DNA from: Zygnema cylindricum
Lineage: Eukaryota > Streptophyta > Zygnematophyceae > Zygnematales > Zygnemataceae
Direction: 5' to 3'
Assembly (NCBI GenBank): GCA_037447655.1
Contig: JBBHKE010003123.1
Coordinates: 62,001-126,000 of the forward strand
Length of the DNA: 64,000 nucleotides
The notes beneath the pieces were generated by a model. The model searched no databases and was not told the origin of the DNA. It saw nothing but the letters and a program-made list of their open reading frames with translations. How positions within the stretch are numbered: the stretch's first letter is position 1; each line of letters starts with the position of its first letter. Shown here piece after piece: positions 10,338 through 20,558 of the stretch. Made by a program: the position numbers and the translations under genes.

Positions 10338-11386
10338 TGTAGAAACTAATGGTTTTATTAGTATTTTCTAGGTCTGAAAAGAAATATAGAAGTCGAGGCA
10401 GTCTATCTCTAACTTCTCTCTCCAACTCTCAAACTTGTCGCAGTCACTGAGAAATTGGAGAGGAAGCTAGAGCCATGGCTACCTTGGCTATCCTGAGGTT
10501 TACGGGAATTTTATATTAGGGTTTATATATTTGATTAAAATGAATATGCCGGCGGCAGGATTTGAACCATGTACCTGCCGGCCGGCAGACACGAAATAGC
10601 TGGTAGCCTTAGCCGTTTCATCTAGAGGTATTGTTACATAGCATATAGTTTGATAATTATTTAAATATGTATACGTACGATAAACCATTTAACTAGAATT
10701 AATTACGGGATACATAGATCCAGTAATATGTAATGTACGACTTACGGTACGGACATAAATCAGTACCGCGCATTTGTTTCGTAAATGAAACAAATACCGC
10801 GCATGTATTTATTACGGCCACGATTAAAGACGAATTTAATCGGACGGCCGGGATTAGCGCCGAGATCGCGGAGGAAGATTTCGGCGGTTTGTGGCCATCG
10901 CCACATCGGATGACGCGTGGCAAAATTCCGTTGGATTGTGGAAACTCCGGAGATTATGGCACCGAATCCGGATTTGACATGTGTCGACATTTTGGCCATG
11001 TCGTACAATGTCCGTACATAAAGTACACCGGCAGCTGTACTTTTGCGTACGGAACTCAATTCTGATTGGTTCCGTACATCAGTAGATAGAGTCTGTGAGA
11101 GAGATAGGACTTAGAAAAATTAGAAGATAGGACCCCCTCTCCCAGAGAGCTTCTGTACAAAAGGTCAACTTTGACCCTCCATAACTTACTGCTCAGGGGA
11201 GCAAATTCAGAGATTCTTTTTGCTATCGACTCAGGGGAGTCTTGTCTTCACAGGGGTGAAGTTGGTCAGAGTTTTTGTCTGCCAAGGTGGCAGTTATTTT
11301 TGCTTAAACACAAAGGGGTCAGGATTATCCTAGAGGCTTCTTGGAAGCTGTCCACTCTGAGGACTTATGGAGGTCTCAGAGTTTCA
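10338..11386 (+). repeat. A2 5' LTR (1049 bp)
   Basis: Begins TGTAGAAACTAATGG and ends GAGTTTCA. It carries the element promoter; a weak TATA-like TACAAAAGG (11156-11164) sits where related LTRs have TATAAAAGG or TATTTATAGG. The antisense tRNA-like block is at 10547-10629. The gag start codon (11367-11369) lies in U5, 18 bases before the LTR end. Confidence 0.95.
10547..10629 (-). other. Antisense tRNA-like block in A2 LTR
   Basis: On the minus strand an 83-base block runs from ACCTCTAGATG to CCGCCGGCA. It holds an exact Pol III B-box match GGTTCAAATCC, preceded by a D-arm-like TAGATGAAACGGCTAAGG. The corresponding block in the C2 LTR (49394-49476) has the same length and layout. The acceptor stem does not pair, so this is tRNA-derived or tRNA-like, not a functional tRNA. 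The same block recurs in the A2 3' LTR at 15948-16030. Confidence 0.6.
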
Positions 11387-14300
11387 GGTTATGGGCCCAC
11401 CCTCTAGGGTACCAATCTTTAATGGAACTGGCTTCATATACTGGGAAAGTATGATGATAGGAGCTCTATGCGAAAAAAGGTTTTGGGGGATAGTGAGTGG
11501 ACGATTGGGGCGTCCATCAAGTCTTGGAATTCCTCCAGGGTTTAAAGGAAGCAGATTCACCAGGAAAGAGGATTCACCTTCAACGGAGGAAACAAAGGAA
11601 GGAGAGGTGGTGGACAAAGGAAAGGAGAAGGAGGCGACCACACCAATAGCAACTGGTTTAGCATTCATGTCACCTATTCCGAGGAACGAGGAGAATGATA
11701 CTGAAACCTGGGACTTCAACAATATGGCGGCAAAGCACTTCATCCTACGCCATCTCACTCAAGGACTTGCATGTCCTCATTTGCAGGTAGAGAGGGCATC
11801 CGATCTTTGGATGGCTCTCATAGAGATGTACCGAAGTGGTACGATTCAGCAACAACAGTTGGCTGATCAGAAAGTTAAGGAGTATGTATACAAAGGGGGA
11901 AATATGTTGGATTTTTGCAATGAGCTTGCTACACTCTTCATGGAGCTAGAGAGTGCGGGTAAAGTTTTTAGTGAAAAAGAAAAAGTTAACTGTTTACTAA
12001 TGAAGTTACCTGATGAGTTCGAGAACATAGTCAACCGTGTGCAGGACTTGCCGGACTCAAGGTGGATATGGAACTCAGTGGTAGGGATGATTCTCGTTCG
12101 AGAGAATACGATTGAGATCCGAAGAGGAGGAAAGAGTGGCCAAGCCTTGGCAACAGCGACTGATTGGAGGAACAAGGATTCTCGGAAAGCAGTCGGAAAC
12201 TATGGGGGTAGGGAGCAGAAAAAACAGGTTGGCGAGTTCGAACCAAGGGCTCCCAAAGGTTTATGTCATTTTTGTAAGAAACCAGGGCACTATATGGCAG
12301 AGTGCACCAAGCTAACCGAGCTTCGGTTAAAGGAGGGGCAGACCGGTGGTACCCCGAGAGGAAAGAAAAAGGCCCTTGTCACACAAGTACTTGAGGCGGA
12401 ATCCGAGGACGAGGACGATGAGCTCCTTTTGGATGAGGAGTTGGAGGCGAAAACTGAGGTTGAAATTCCACGAAGGCAGAAATGTGCTTACGGTGGATTG
12501 AAAGGTGAAGCAGGCTGGATTATAGATTCAGGTGCCTCAATGCACATGTGTAAGGATAGACACCTGTTCACTAAGATAAGAAAGATTCCCACCGTAGAGA
12601 TAGAGTACGGGGATGGGAGGATAGTCACCACTACTCTTGTAGGATCGGTAGATCTGAAAGTGTTAGTAGAAGGAAAGACATCCATATTAACATTCTCCGA
12701 TGTATTGTTTATTCCGGAGCTGAACAAAAACCTTATCTCTACATCAGTATTAGATGATAAGGGTTTTTTCACTAGCACTAGGGAAGGAGTCTTTACTGCT
12801 AGTTTTGAGGAGGATGTCTATTTCATTGCTGAGAAAGGTAGCCATGGGATGTTTAGGCTGATCTTAAGTAATGAAACGAAGAAACTTTATTATGCTGGTG
12901 TTCATGATATTATGATGTGGCATAAGAGGCTTGGGCATGTGAATCTAGATAAGTTAAGAGAGATGAAAAAGATGGGAGTGGTGGAAGGGATTCAGTTCAG
13001 TGAGAGTGATGATATAAGTGATTGTAGTGGGTGTGCTCAAGGTAAAGCACACAGATTACCCTTTCCAAAAACAGCCACCTACAAGGGAGAAAAACTTCTA
13101 GATCTAGTACACACAGATATTTGGGGACCGGCTAGAGTGCCCTCACCGGGGGGGAAGAGATTTATGATGACTATAACTGATGATTGGTCTCGGTATTCCC
13201 GAGTATATTTTTTGAAAAACAAGTCAGAGGCTGAGGATTGTTTTAGACAATATAAAGCATGGAGCGAAAAACTCCATGAAACTCCAATCAAGAGAGTAAG
13301 GAGTGACAATGGTGGAGAGTATACTTCTAACCAGTTTGAGGATTTTTTGAGGGAAGATGGGGTTCAACACCAAAAGACAGTTCCAGAAAATCCGGAACAG
13401 AATGGGGTAGCTGAAAGGTTAAATAGAACACTAAGTGATAGTGCTAGAAGTATGTTGTCGGATAAGAAGATAGGAAAAAGGTTTTGGGCAGAAGCAATGA
13501 ACTGTGCTAATTACCTCAAAAATAGAGTTCTTACTTCAGCTATAAAAGATCAAACACCTTATGAGAGATGGACAGGCCGGAAACCAGATTTATCTCATTT
13601 AAAGGTTTTCGGCAGTCAAGTATTCAGTCTAGATACTGATCGGTCCAATTGGAAGCTAGATCCTAAAGGAAAACCGGGATACTTATTAGGATATGATGAA
13701 GATGTTAAAGGATATAGAGTTTATGATCTAAAAAGAGAAGATATAATCTTAGTAAAGCATCTAGTAGTTATGGATGAAGGAAAGTCTGTGGATCCCTTCA
13801 AATATACAAAGTCAGTAAAAATCAGATTTGAGTCAGAAAATTCTGATGACTTTGAGCTTCCTAACTATCCAGGTTTTAGAGACGATGACATTCTTGCAGG
13901 AACAAATCAGACCGAAAAGGACTCGGCTGTGGAAACTCCAGTGACAACTCTACTCGAAGCGGAAGACGTGGTGGAAATTGATTCGGAATCAAGGGATAAG
14001 GGAGAAGCCGAGTTTGTTCGAAAGAATCCACGAGAACCATCTATTCTGGCCTCAGATTTTGAGGGAGGGAGGAGAAGTAGCAAAAGACTGCAAGAAAAAC
14101 AGGTTAATAACAAGGTAACTAAACTATCTCATCAAGATGAACCTCAAACTTATCGAGAGGCGATGACTTGTCCAGAAAGAAACCGGTGGAAGACAGCCAT
14201 CAATGAGGAGATGGCTTCAATCATGGCAGCCGATACTTGGGAGCAGGTGGATTGTCCACCTAACCGAAAACCAATCGGTTGTAAGTGGGTTTTCAAACTA

Positions 14301-15725
14301 AAACTGAACCCAGATAACACAATCGAGCGCTACAAGGCCAGATTAGTGGCAAAGGGATTTACACAAAAGGAAGGAATTGACTACGAGGAAACCTTTGCCC
14401 CGGTGGTCAGATTTCCCTCCGTCCGCATACTTCTCAGCTTAGCAGCGGCGGAAGACATGGAAGTGCACCAGATGGACATCAAAACAGCCTTTTTGCATGG
14501 AGAATTAGAAGAGGAGATCTTCATGCGACAACCCGAAGGGTTTGTGGAAGAAGGAGAGGAGAGTAAGGTATGCCGGCTGATTAAATCTCTTTATGGTTTG
14601 AAACAGGCGCCCCGACAGTGGAATAAGAAGCTTGATGAGTTTCTTACCGGTCTAGGATATATTCGGATCAGCTCAGATCACTCAATCTATGTTTTCGAAG
14701 ATGAGGAAGGTTTTATATTTATTGCAATTTATGTTGATGATTTGCTTGTTTTAAGTAAATCAATGAAAAAAATTAATAAACTGAAAACCGATCTTAAGGG
14801 GAGATTTGAAATGAAGGATATGGGGGAAGCAAAATATATTTTGGGAATTCAAGTAGAGAGAGACCGAAAAAGAAAAATTATAAGATTGACTCAAAAGGAA
14901 GCAATAGGGAACATGCTTGAAAAATTTCAAATGGATAAAGCTAATAGTTGTACAACTCCAATGGAATTGAAGAAGGGAAGTGAGGGGAGTGAGGAAGAAG
15001 GAGTCATAGTCTTAGACGAGGAATTATCTCCTGAAGAACAGAAGTTCATGCAGACTATTCCTTACAGGCAAGTAGTGGGAAGTCTAATCTATTTTATGAA
15101 TTGTACCCGGCCAGATTTAGCTGCAGCTGTAGGAGTGCTGAGTAGAAGTCTAAATGCTCCCACTAAGAAGGATTGGGAGGCAGCTAAGAGAGTCCTTAGA
15201 TACTTGGTAGGAACTAGAGATCTATGGTTGCATTTGGGTGGGGAGAATACTGACATCACTACTTGGAGTGATGCCAGTTATGGTGATGCTCCGATGAGGA
15301 GATGTACTTCTGGATATGTATTATATGTGGGTGATGGGGCTTGCTGTTGGAGTAGCAAACAGCAAAAGGTTATTGCTCAGTCCACCATGGAGGCTGAGTA
15401 TATGGCCTCTTGCTCTGCTGTAAAAGAATTGATGTGGGTCAAGTCTTTGCTCGGTGAGCTTGGTCACCTTAAGAGAGGTGTGCAGAAAATATTTTGTGAT
15501 AATCAGGCAGCAATCGCTATTTCTGCCAATCCTAAACACCATTTTAAAGCCAAACACATGGACATCAGACTCAGCTTTGTTAGAGAGAAAGTAGAAAACA
15601 AAATAATCAGTTTAGAGTACAGACCAGATAGTGAGATGGTAGCGGATATGATGACCAAACCTGTGCCTTCCCCTAAACTAATTTTTTGCAGGGAGAAGTG
15701 TGGTCTGAAATTAAAAATTGACTAG
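11367..15725 (+). CDS. A2 gag-pol polyprotein (Ty1/copia)
   Basis: A 1452-codon frame encoding capsid, protease, integrase, reverse transcriptase and RNase H for reverse transcription and integration of A2. Domains in order: copia gag (about 30-260); zinc knuckle CHFCKKPGHYMAEC (300-313); aspartic protease DSG (387-389); integrase HHCC finger H519, H524, C553, C556; integrase catalytic D584, D647, E683 (D,D35E); RT from about 957 with YVDD at 1122-1125; RNase H to the end (AQSTMEAEYMA, FCDNQAA). No frameshift separates gag from pol. The first ATG (11367) is within the LTR; the next in frame, 11391, is inside the PBS. Both give the same downstream protein, beginning MEVSEFQVMGPP or MGPP. I favour the LTR start because related LTRs keep it (MEVS/MEVT). 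Full length and no broken motif: likely functional. Confidence 0.95.
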   Translation: MEVSEFQVMGPPSRVPIFNGTGFIYWESMMIGALCEKRFWGIVSGRLGRPSSLGIPPGFKGSRFTRKEDSPSTEETKEGEVVDKGKEKEATTPIATGLAFMSPIPRNEENDTETWDFNNMAAKHFILRHLTQGLACPHLQVERASDLWMALIEMYRSGTIQQQQLADQKVKEYVYKGGNMLDFCNELATLFMELESAGKVFSEKEKVNCLLMKLPDEFENIVNRVQDLPDSRWIWNSVVGMILVRENTIEIRRGGKSGQALATATDWRNKDSRKAVGNYGGREQKKQVGEFEPRAPKGLCHFCKKPGHYMAECTKLTELRLKEGQTGGTPRGKKKALVTQVLEAESEDEDDELLLDEELEAKTEVEIPRRQKCAYGGLKGEAGWIIDSGASMHMCKDRHLFTKIRKIPTVEIEYGDGRIVTTTLVGSVDLKVLVEGKTSILTFSDVLFIPELNKNLISTSVLDDKGFFTSTREGVFTASFEEDVYFIAEKGSHGMFRLILSNETKKLYYAGVHDIMMWHKRLGHVNLDKLREMKKMGVVEGIQFSESDDISDCSGCAQGKAHRLPFPKTATYKGEKLLDLVHTDIWGPARVPSPGGKRFMMTITDDWSRYSRVYFLKNKSEAEDCFRQYKAWSEKLHETPIKRVRSDNGGEYTSNQFEDFLREDGVQHQKTVPENPEQNGVAERLNRTLSDSARSMLSDKKIGKRFWAEAMNCANYLKNRVLTSAIKDQTPYERWTGRKPDLSHLKVFGSQVFSLDTDRSNWKLDPKGKPGYLLGYDEDVKGYRVYDLKREDIILVKHLVVMDEGKSVDPFKYTKSVKIRFESENSDDFELPNYPGFRDDDILAGTNQTEKDSAVETPVTTLLEAEDVVEIDSESRDKGEAEFVRKNPREPSILASDFEGGRRSSKRLQEKQVNNKVTKLSHQDEPQTYREAMTCPERNRWKTAINEEMASIMAADTWEQVDCPPNRKPIGCKWVFKLKLNPDNTIERYKARLVAKGFTQKEGIDYEETFAPVVRFPSVRILLSLAAAEDMEVHQMDIKTAFLHGELEEEIFMRQPEGFVEEGEESKVCRLIKSLYGLKQAPRQWNKKLDEFLTGLGYIRISSDHSIYVFEDEEGFIFIAIYVDDLLVLSKSMKKINKLKTDLKGRFEMKDMGEAKYILGIQVERDRKRKIIRLTQKEAIGNMLEKFQMDKANSCTTPMELKKGSEGSEEEGVIVLDEELSPEEQKFMQTIPYRQVVGSLIYFMNCTRPDLAAAVGVLSRSLNAPTKKDWEAAKRVLRYLVGTRDLWLHLGGENTDITTWSDASYGDAPMRRCTSGYVLYVGDGACCWSSKQQKVIAQSTMEAEYMASCSAVKELMWVKSLLGELGHLKRGVQKIFCDNQAAIAISANPKHHFKAKHMDIRLSFVREKVENKIISLEYRPDSEMVADMMTKPVPSPKLIFCREKCGLKLKID
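11387..11401 (+). other. A2 primer-binding site (half-tRNA iMet)
   Basis: GGTTATGGGCCCACC follows the LTR without a gap. It complements GGTGGGCCCATAACC, the anticodon arm of plant initiator tRNA-Met (anticodon CAT underlies the ATG here), rather than the tRNA 3' end used by most plant copias. Drosophila copia primes from the same arm. The PBS is inside the gag reading frame. Confidence 0.85.
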
Positions 15726-15726
15726 A

Positions 15727-15738
15727 AAATAAGGGGAG
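15727..15738 (+). other. A2 polypurine tract
   Basis: AAATAAGGGGAG immediately before the 3' LTR, two bases after the gag-pol stop. It would prime plus-strand DNA synthesis. The same AAGGGGAG occurs before the 3' LTRs of C1, A3 and C2. Confidence 0.88.
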
Positions 15739-16787
15739 TGTAGAAACTAATGGTTTTATTAGTATTTTCTAGGTCTGAAAAGAAATATAGAAGTCGAGGC
15801 AGTCTATCTCTAACTTCTCTCTCCAACTCTCAAACTTGTCGCAGTCACTGAGAAATTGGAGAGGAAGCTAGAGCCATGGCTACCTTGGCTATCCTGAGGT
15901 TTACGGGAATTTTATATTAGGGTTTATATATTTGATTAAAATGAATATGCCGGCGGCAGGATTTGAACCATGTACCTGCCGGCCGGCAGACACGAAATAG
16001 CTGGTAGCCTTAGCCGTTTCATCTAGAGGTATTGTTACATAGCATATAGTTTGATAATTATTTAAATATGTATACGTACGATAAACCATTTAACTAGAAT
16101 TAATTACGGGATACATAGATCCAGTAATATGTAATGTACGACTTACGGTACGGACATAAATCAGTACCGCGCATTTGTTTCGTAAATGAAACAAATACCG
16201 CGCATGTATTTATTACGGCCACGATTAAAGACGAATTTAATCGGACGGCCGGGATTAGCGCCGAGATCGCGGAGGAAGATTTCGGCGGATTGTGGCCATC
16301 GCCACATCGGATGACGCGTGGCAAAATTCCGTTGGATTGTGGAAACTCCGGAGATTATGGCACCGAATCCGGATTTGACATGTGTCGACATTTTGGCCAT
16401 GTCGTACAATGTCCGTACATAAAGTACACCGGCAGCTGTACTTTTGCGTACGGAACTCAATTCTGATTGGTTCCGTACATCAGTAGATAGAGTCTGTGAG
16501 AGAGATAGGACTTAGAAAAATTAGAAGATAGGACCCCCTCTCCCATAGAGCTTCTGTACAAAAGGTCAACTTTGACCCTCCATAACTTACTGCTCAGGGG
16601 AGCAAATTCAGAGATTCTTTTTGCTATCGACTCAGGGGAGTCTTGTCTTCACAGGGGTGAAGTTGGTCAGAGTTTTTGTCTGCCAGGGTGGCAGTTATTT
16701 TTGCTTAAACACAAAGGGGTCAGGATTATCCTAGAGGCTTCTTGGAAGCTGTCCACTCTGAGGACTTATGGAGGTCTCAGAGTTTCA
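15739..16787 (+). repeat. A2 3' LTR (1049 bp)
   Basis: Same length as the 5' LTR. The differences I can see are at 16290 (A for T), 16548 (T for G) and 16684 (G for A). Followed by the GGGTC target duplication at 16788-16792. Confidence 0.95.
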
Positions 16788-17434
16788 GGGTCAAAGTTGA
16801 CCTTTTGTACAGAAGCTCTTTGGGAGAGAGGGTCCTATCTACCAAATTTTTCTAAGTCTTATCTCTCTCTAAAACTCTATCAACTGACATACGACACCAA
16901 TCATATTATTGTACGGTATAGAAAGGTACATTTGTCGGTTTACTTTATGTATGAACATTGTACGACATGACCAAAATGTCGACACGTGTCTTATGTGGAT
17001 TCGTTTCTGTAATCCCTAGAGATGCCAAAATTCAATATCGTGGTGCCACGTGTCGTCCGATGTGGCGGCGACCATAAACGCCGAAATCTTCTTCCGCGAT
17101 CTCGACATATTTTCTCGCCGTTCGATTGAATGTCGATTTCAATCATAGCCGTCATAAATATTTGCGATGTATTTTTTTTGCTATAGAAACAAATGCGCAG
17201 TACTTATTTCTTCTTTGTACTTTTAATCTGCACTTTTCATAACTGACTTTATGTATCCTATATATAGTTATCGTTTAAATGAATTAGCCTATATGTTAAC
17301 GTATATAAATTTTTTAAACATTACATCGTCTACCACTAATTCTAGACTAAATGGATGAGGCTACCGGCTATCGGCGGCATTTCTGCACTATATTTTAGAC
17401 CTAGAAAATACTAAAAGATCCATCAATTTCTACA
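16788..17434 (-). repeat. Copia A1 5' LTR, 5' segment
   Basis: Continuation of the A1 LTR beyond A2 (with one GGGTC copy). It ends at TGTAGAAATTGATGG (rc of 17420-17434), matching the A-family LTR start. With 10124-10337 it makes an LTR of about 856 bp. A1 therefore began at 17434 and read leftward. Confidence 0.87.
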
Positions 17435-18236
17435 GTTATCAAGTGGCAAAGATGCCAATATTTATACAAGCTTGTTGGGAGAGAGGCGGCTACCTCCTCA
17501 ACCATCTAAGTCTTAAACCCCTCTCACAACCCTTATCTACTGATGTACGAACGAATCAGAAGACTGTATAATACAGAAAGGTACTAGGGCCGATGTACTT
17601 TCTGTACGGCCTGTGTACTACAAGGCTATGGAGTGGACGTCTGTCTCCTCCAGACTTGTCCTCGCGCTCCTGGGATTTCCGCTTCCTAATAATATCTTGC
17701 CACGTGTCGACAAGTCATGTCACTTTTGAAAACCGCCAAGGCGGCTATTCCGAGATCCCGTCGATGATACGGACCCTCGGATCCAAACCGGCTTTTAATG
17801 TTTGCCGTCCAAAATAACAAATGTCCGGTACATTTGTTTTGTACGCACTAAAACTCAACTAGTTTCTATGTCCTTATTATTATTATGTTGAACCAATTAA
17901 TGATCTTGCTAATGTTTAAATAGCTATCAAACATTATGTATCCTAACGGACTACTACGATAGACCGGTAGAAGTTGACGGTTACGCCATGCTCTGCCAGG
18001 CGGAGGTTCGAGTCTTGTCGGACTCAACTTTTTTGTTGAGAGTGACTTCGGTCACTCTTTAGTCCTGCCTATGGAGCTGAGGCAGCCATGGCTCCACCAA
18101 CCTCTCTCTCCTTTAGTGACTACAACTAGTATGGGGGCTAGAGAGAGAAGATGGAGGCAGGCTGCCTGTGCTTTTTCTTTTAGTTATTTTACGTAATTAA
18201 GACCTAGAAAATACCTTCCCTAATCAGTGATTTCAA
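17435..18236 (-). repeat. LTR H, minus-strand remnant cut by A1
   Basis: Shows the shared LTR landmarks in reverse: the TATTTATAC region (17458-17470), the run after GACTTAG, a B-box-like GGTTCGAGTCT (18005-18015, plus strand, antisense to the LTR), CAGCCATGGCT (about 18083-18093) and GTATTTTCTAGGTC (rc of 18201-18216). The start seems mutated to (CA)GTTGAAATCAC. Its U5 end is not seen; A1 begins at 17434. It abuts C1 pol at about 18237, but I could not confirm a target duplication. Confidence 0.65.
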
Positions 18237-19403
18237 CTGGAAGTAAGGTGTGTAGATTGATTAAGTCTTTTTATAAACTAAAGCAAGCTCCACGCCAATG
18301 GAACAAGAAGAAGAACAAGTTTTTGACGAGTTTGGGTTATATCCGAATCAGTTCGGATCATTTCATCTATGTGTTCGAGGATTAGAAAGGTATAATTTCT
18401 ATTGCCATCTATGTTGATGATTTTCTTGTTTTGAGTAAATCAATGGAGATAATTAAAAGATTGAAAAAAGATCTAAAGAGTAGATTTAAAATCAAGGACT
18501 TGGAGGAGGCAAAGTATATTTTGGGATTTCAAATGGAGAGGGATAGAAAGAAGAAAACAATTAGACTGACACAAAAGAAAGCAATAGGAAATATGCTTGA
18601 AAAAATTCAAATAGATAAAGCAAATAGTTGTACAACTCCAATGGACTTAGGGAAGGGAAATGAAAGAGCTCAAAAGAGGGAGTCTTCATCTTGGATAATG
18701 AGTTAGGACCTGAGGAAAGCGATTTTATGCAAACTATTCCATACAGACAAGTTGTCGATAGTTTGATCTATTTTATGAACTATACTCGTCTTGATATAGT
18801 TGCTGTTCTAAAGATATTACGTAGTAGTCTAAATGATCCTAGGAAAAAAGATTGGGAAGCGGCCAAAAGTGTCATGCGATACGTGATAGGAACAAGAGAT
18901 TTGTGGTTACATTTGGGAGGGGATAACACTGACATCACCACTTCGAGTGATGTCAGTTATAGGGATGCTGCAATGAGGAGGTGTACTTCTGAGTATGTGT
19001 TTTATGTTGGGAAAGGGCTTCATGTTGGAGCAGTAAGCAACAAAAGGTGATTGCTCAGTCCACCATGGAGGCTAAGTATATGGCCTCTTGTTCGACTGTG
19101 AAAGAATTAATGTGGGTGAAAGCTTTGCTTCAAGAAATTCAATATATGAAGAGTGGAGTGTAAAAGATATTTTGTGATAATGAAGCTGCAATTGCAATTG
19201 CAAAAAATCCTAAGCATCACTTTAAAGCAAAGCATATAGACATTCGTTTGAGCTTTGTTAGAGATAAGGTTGAGAATAAAATAATTAGTTTGGAATAAAG
19301 ACCGGGTGGCGATATGGCAGCAGATATGATGACTAAGCCGGTTCCTTCTCCCAAATTGATATTTTGTAGGGAGAAGTGTGGACTTAAGCAAAAGATAGAC
19401 TAG
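18237..19403 (+). pseudogene. Copia C1 pol, RT C-terminus and RNase H
   Basis: Plus-strand remnant starting inside RT (SKVCRLIKSFYKLKQAPRQWN-like). The catalytic box is at 18405-18425 (YVDDFLVLSKS). The RT thumb follows (KYILGFQMERDRKKK), then the YRQVVDSLIYFMN segment (18735-18780) and RNase H (18900-19390: WLHLGGDNTDIT, AQSTMEAKYMASC). A stop precedes the YVDD, a frameshift lies near 18690 and stops occur in RNase H (19162, 19297). The 5' part is lost at the LTR H junction. More closely related to C2 than to A2. Confidence 0.85.
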
Positions 19404-19561
19404 AAAATAAGGGGAGTGTTGAAAGAGGGTGTTTTGTATTCTATCTCTTTTGTTATTCTATGGTCATTCTATAGTTCTCACACTTGTCTTAGTCATTGAG
19501 AACTAGCAGGCAGCCATGGCTGTCTTAGGTAGATAAAAAGATAGGCGGAAGACACAGCTCC

Positions 19562-20514
19562 TGTTGTCCATAGCTTATTTCAGCCATGGATTACTCACGG
19601 AAACACCTACAGACTACCTCAAAAACAGCTGTGTTTCAGACGACACAGATCACTCCACAATAAACAAAATGATCTCAAACTGCACCAATATGCAGTATAT
19701 CATATACACTGTAAACTCTCAAAGTTACAGCCAAATCCACCAAGGCATCTAGAAGATATAAGCTCCAAAGTTTCCCAAATGTAGTTGACAGCTTCACAAA
19801 CTAGCCACTTAGACTGTTCACAGAATCTTACAGAGATACTGGAATACAATGAAACTTCACACACATATAGATTATATATCATAGAATAACTCCACAAAGT
19901 TTCACATGAAAACACCAATCAGAGTGATCACACCAGCAGGTCAAAGATGCAGAAAACAGTCTGCCATGGCTTTGATTAACTTGACTGCGATGCATAAAAT
20001 AATCTAAGTCCTGCAAGTTATACTCAGAGTACGGAGGCATACCAGCCATACTGTATCTACTCTAATAACCTAACTAGTCAAAAGGACAAACCTCTGTTGT
20101 ACAGAATATTTACACCGTACTCTTCGTATGTCAGAAACTAAGCTACCACTAAGCAACCACTAAGCTACCACTATCGTTTAATCATCATTACTTGAAATCT
20201 ATCCTATTCATATTATCCGTAGTTGCGCTGGCTGCGCTTTACGTACGGATCATGAAAATAGCCGCAACTGCGTTGACTTAACTGCGTCGCAGCTGCTCCG
20301 TACCTGCGGCGCCTATTTCAACATTCCGTTTATTTTACATCGGATCGCTTCGCGATCCATTGTCCATTTGTCATTGCTTGTTCACACCACTCAATGAGTC
20401 TTTTACCTAACTTTAATTATCAATCCGTTCGCTCCCCCAATCCGTGAATCTATTCAAACCTCCATATTAAATCCAATTAGCAGTTACGCACGAAACTGAC
20501 TTTTCAAAACAACA
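19562..20514 (-). repeat. Gag-only element 3' LTR (953 bp)
   Basis: Plus-strand view starts TGTTGTCCATAGC and ends CAAAACAACA. Same length as the other LTR. It includes a short inverted motif GATCGCTTCGCGATC (20344-20358) shared with the solo LTRs at 33269 and 36525. Confidence 0.92.
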
Positions 20515-20558
20515 CTCCCCCGAAAATTTAGTTTCGTGCACCCAGAAAAATATGCATT

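Larger units (their letters stand above)
10338..16787 (+). mobile_element. Copia A2, complete and apparently intact
   Basis: A 6450-bp Ty1/copia element with 1049-bp LTRs at both ends, TG...CA termini, a PBS directly after the 5' LTR, one uninterrupted gag-pol frame and a polypurine tract directly before the 3' LTR. The target duplication GGGTC (10333-10337 and 16788-16792) is perfect. Reading both LTRs I find about three mismatches in 1049 bases, so the insertion is recent. It lies inside the 5' LTR of A1 in the opposite orientation. This is the only element in the window that looks capable of autonomous movement. Confidence 0.95.

Noticed and set aside
10733-11065. 110-codon plus-strand frame in the A2 LTR, repeated at 16134-16466
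   Set aside because: Lies in the U3 promoter region, has overlapping frames on the other strand, and is broken in other A-family LTRs.
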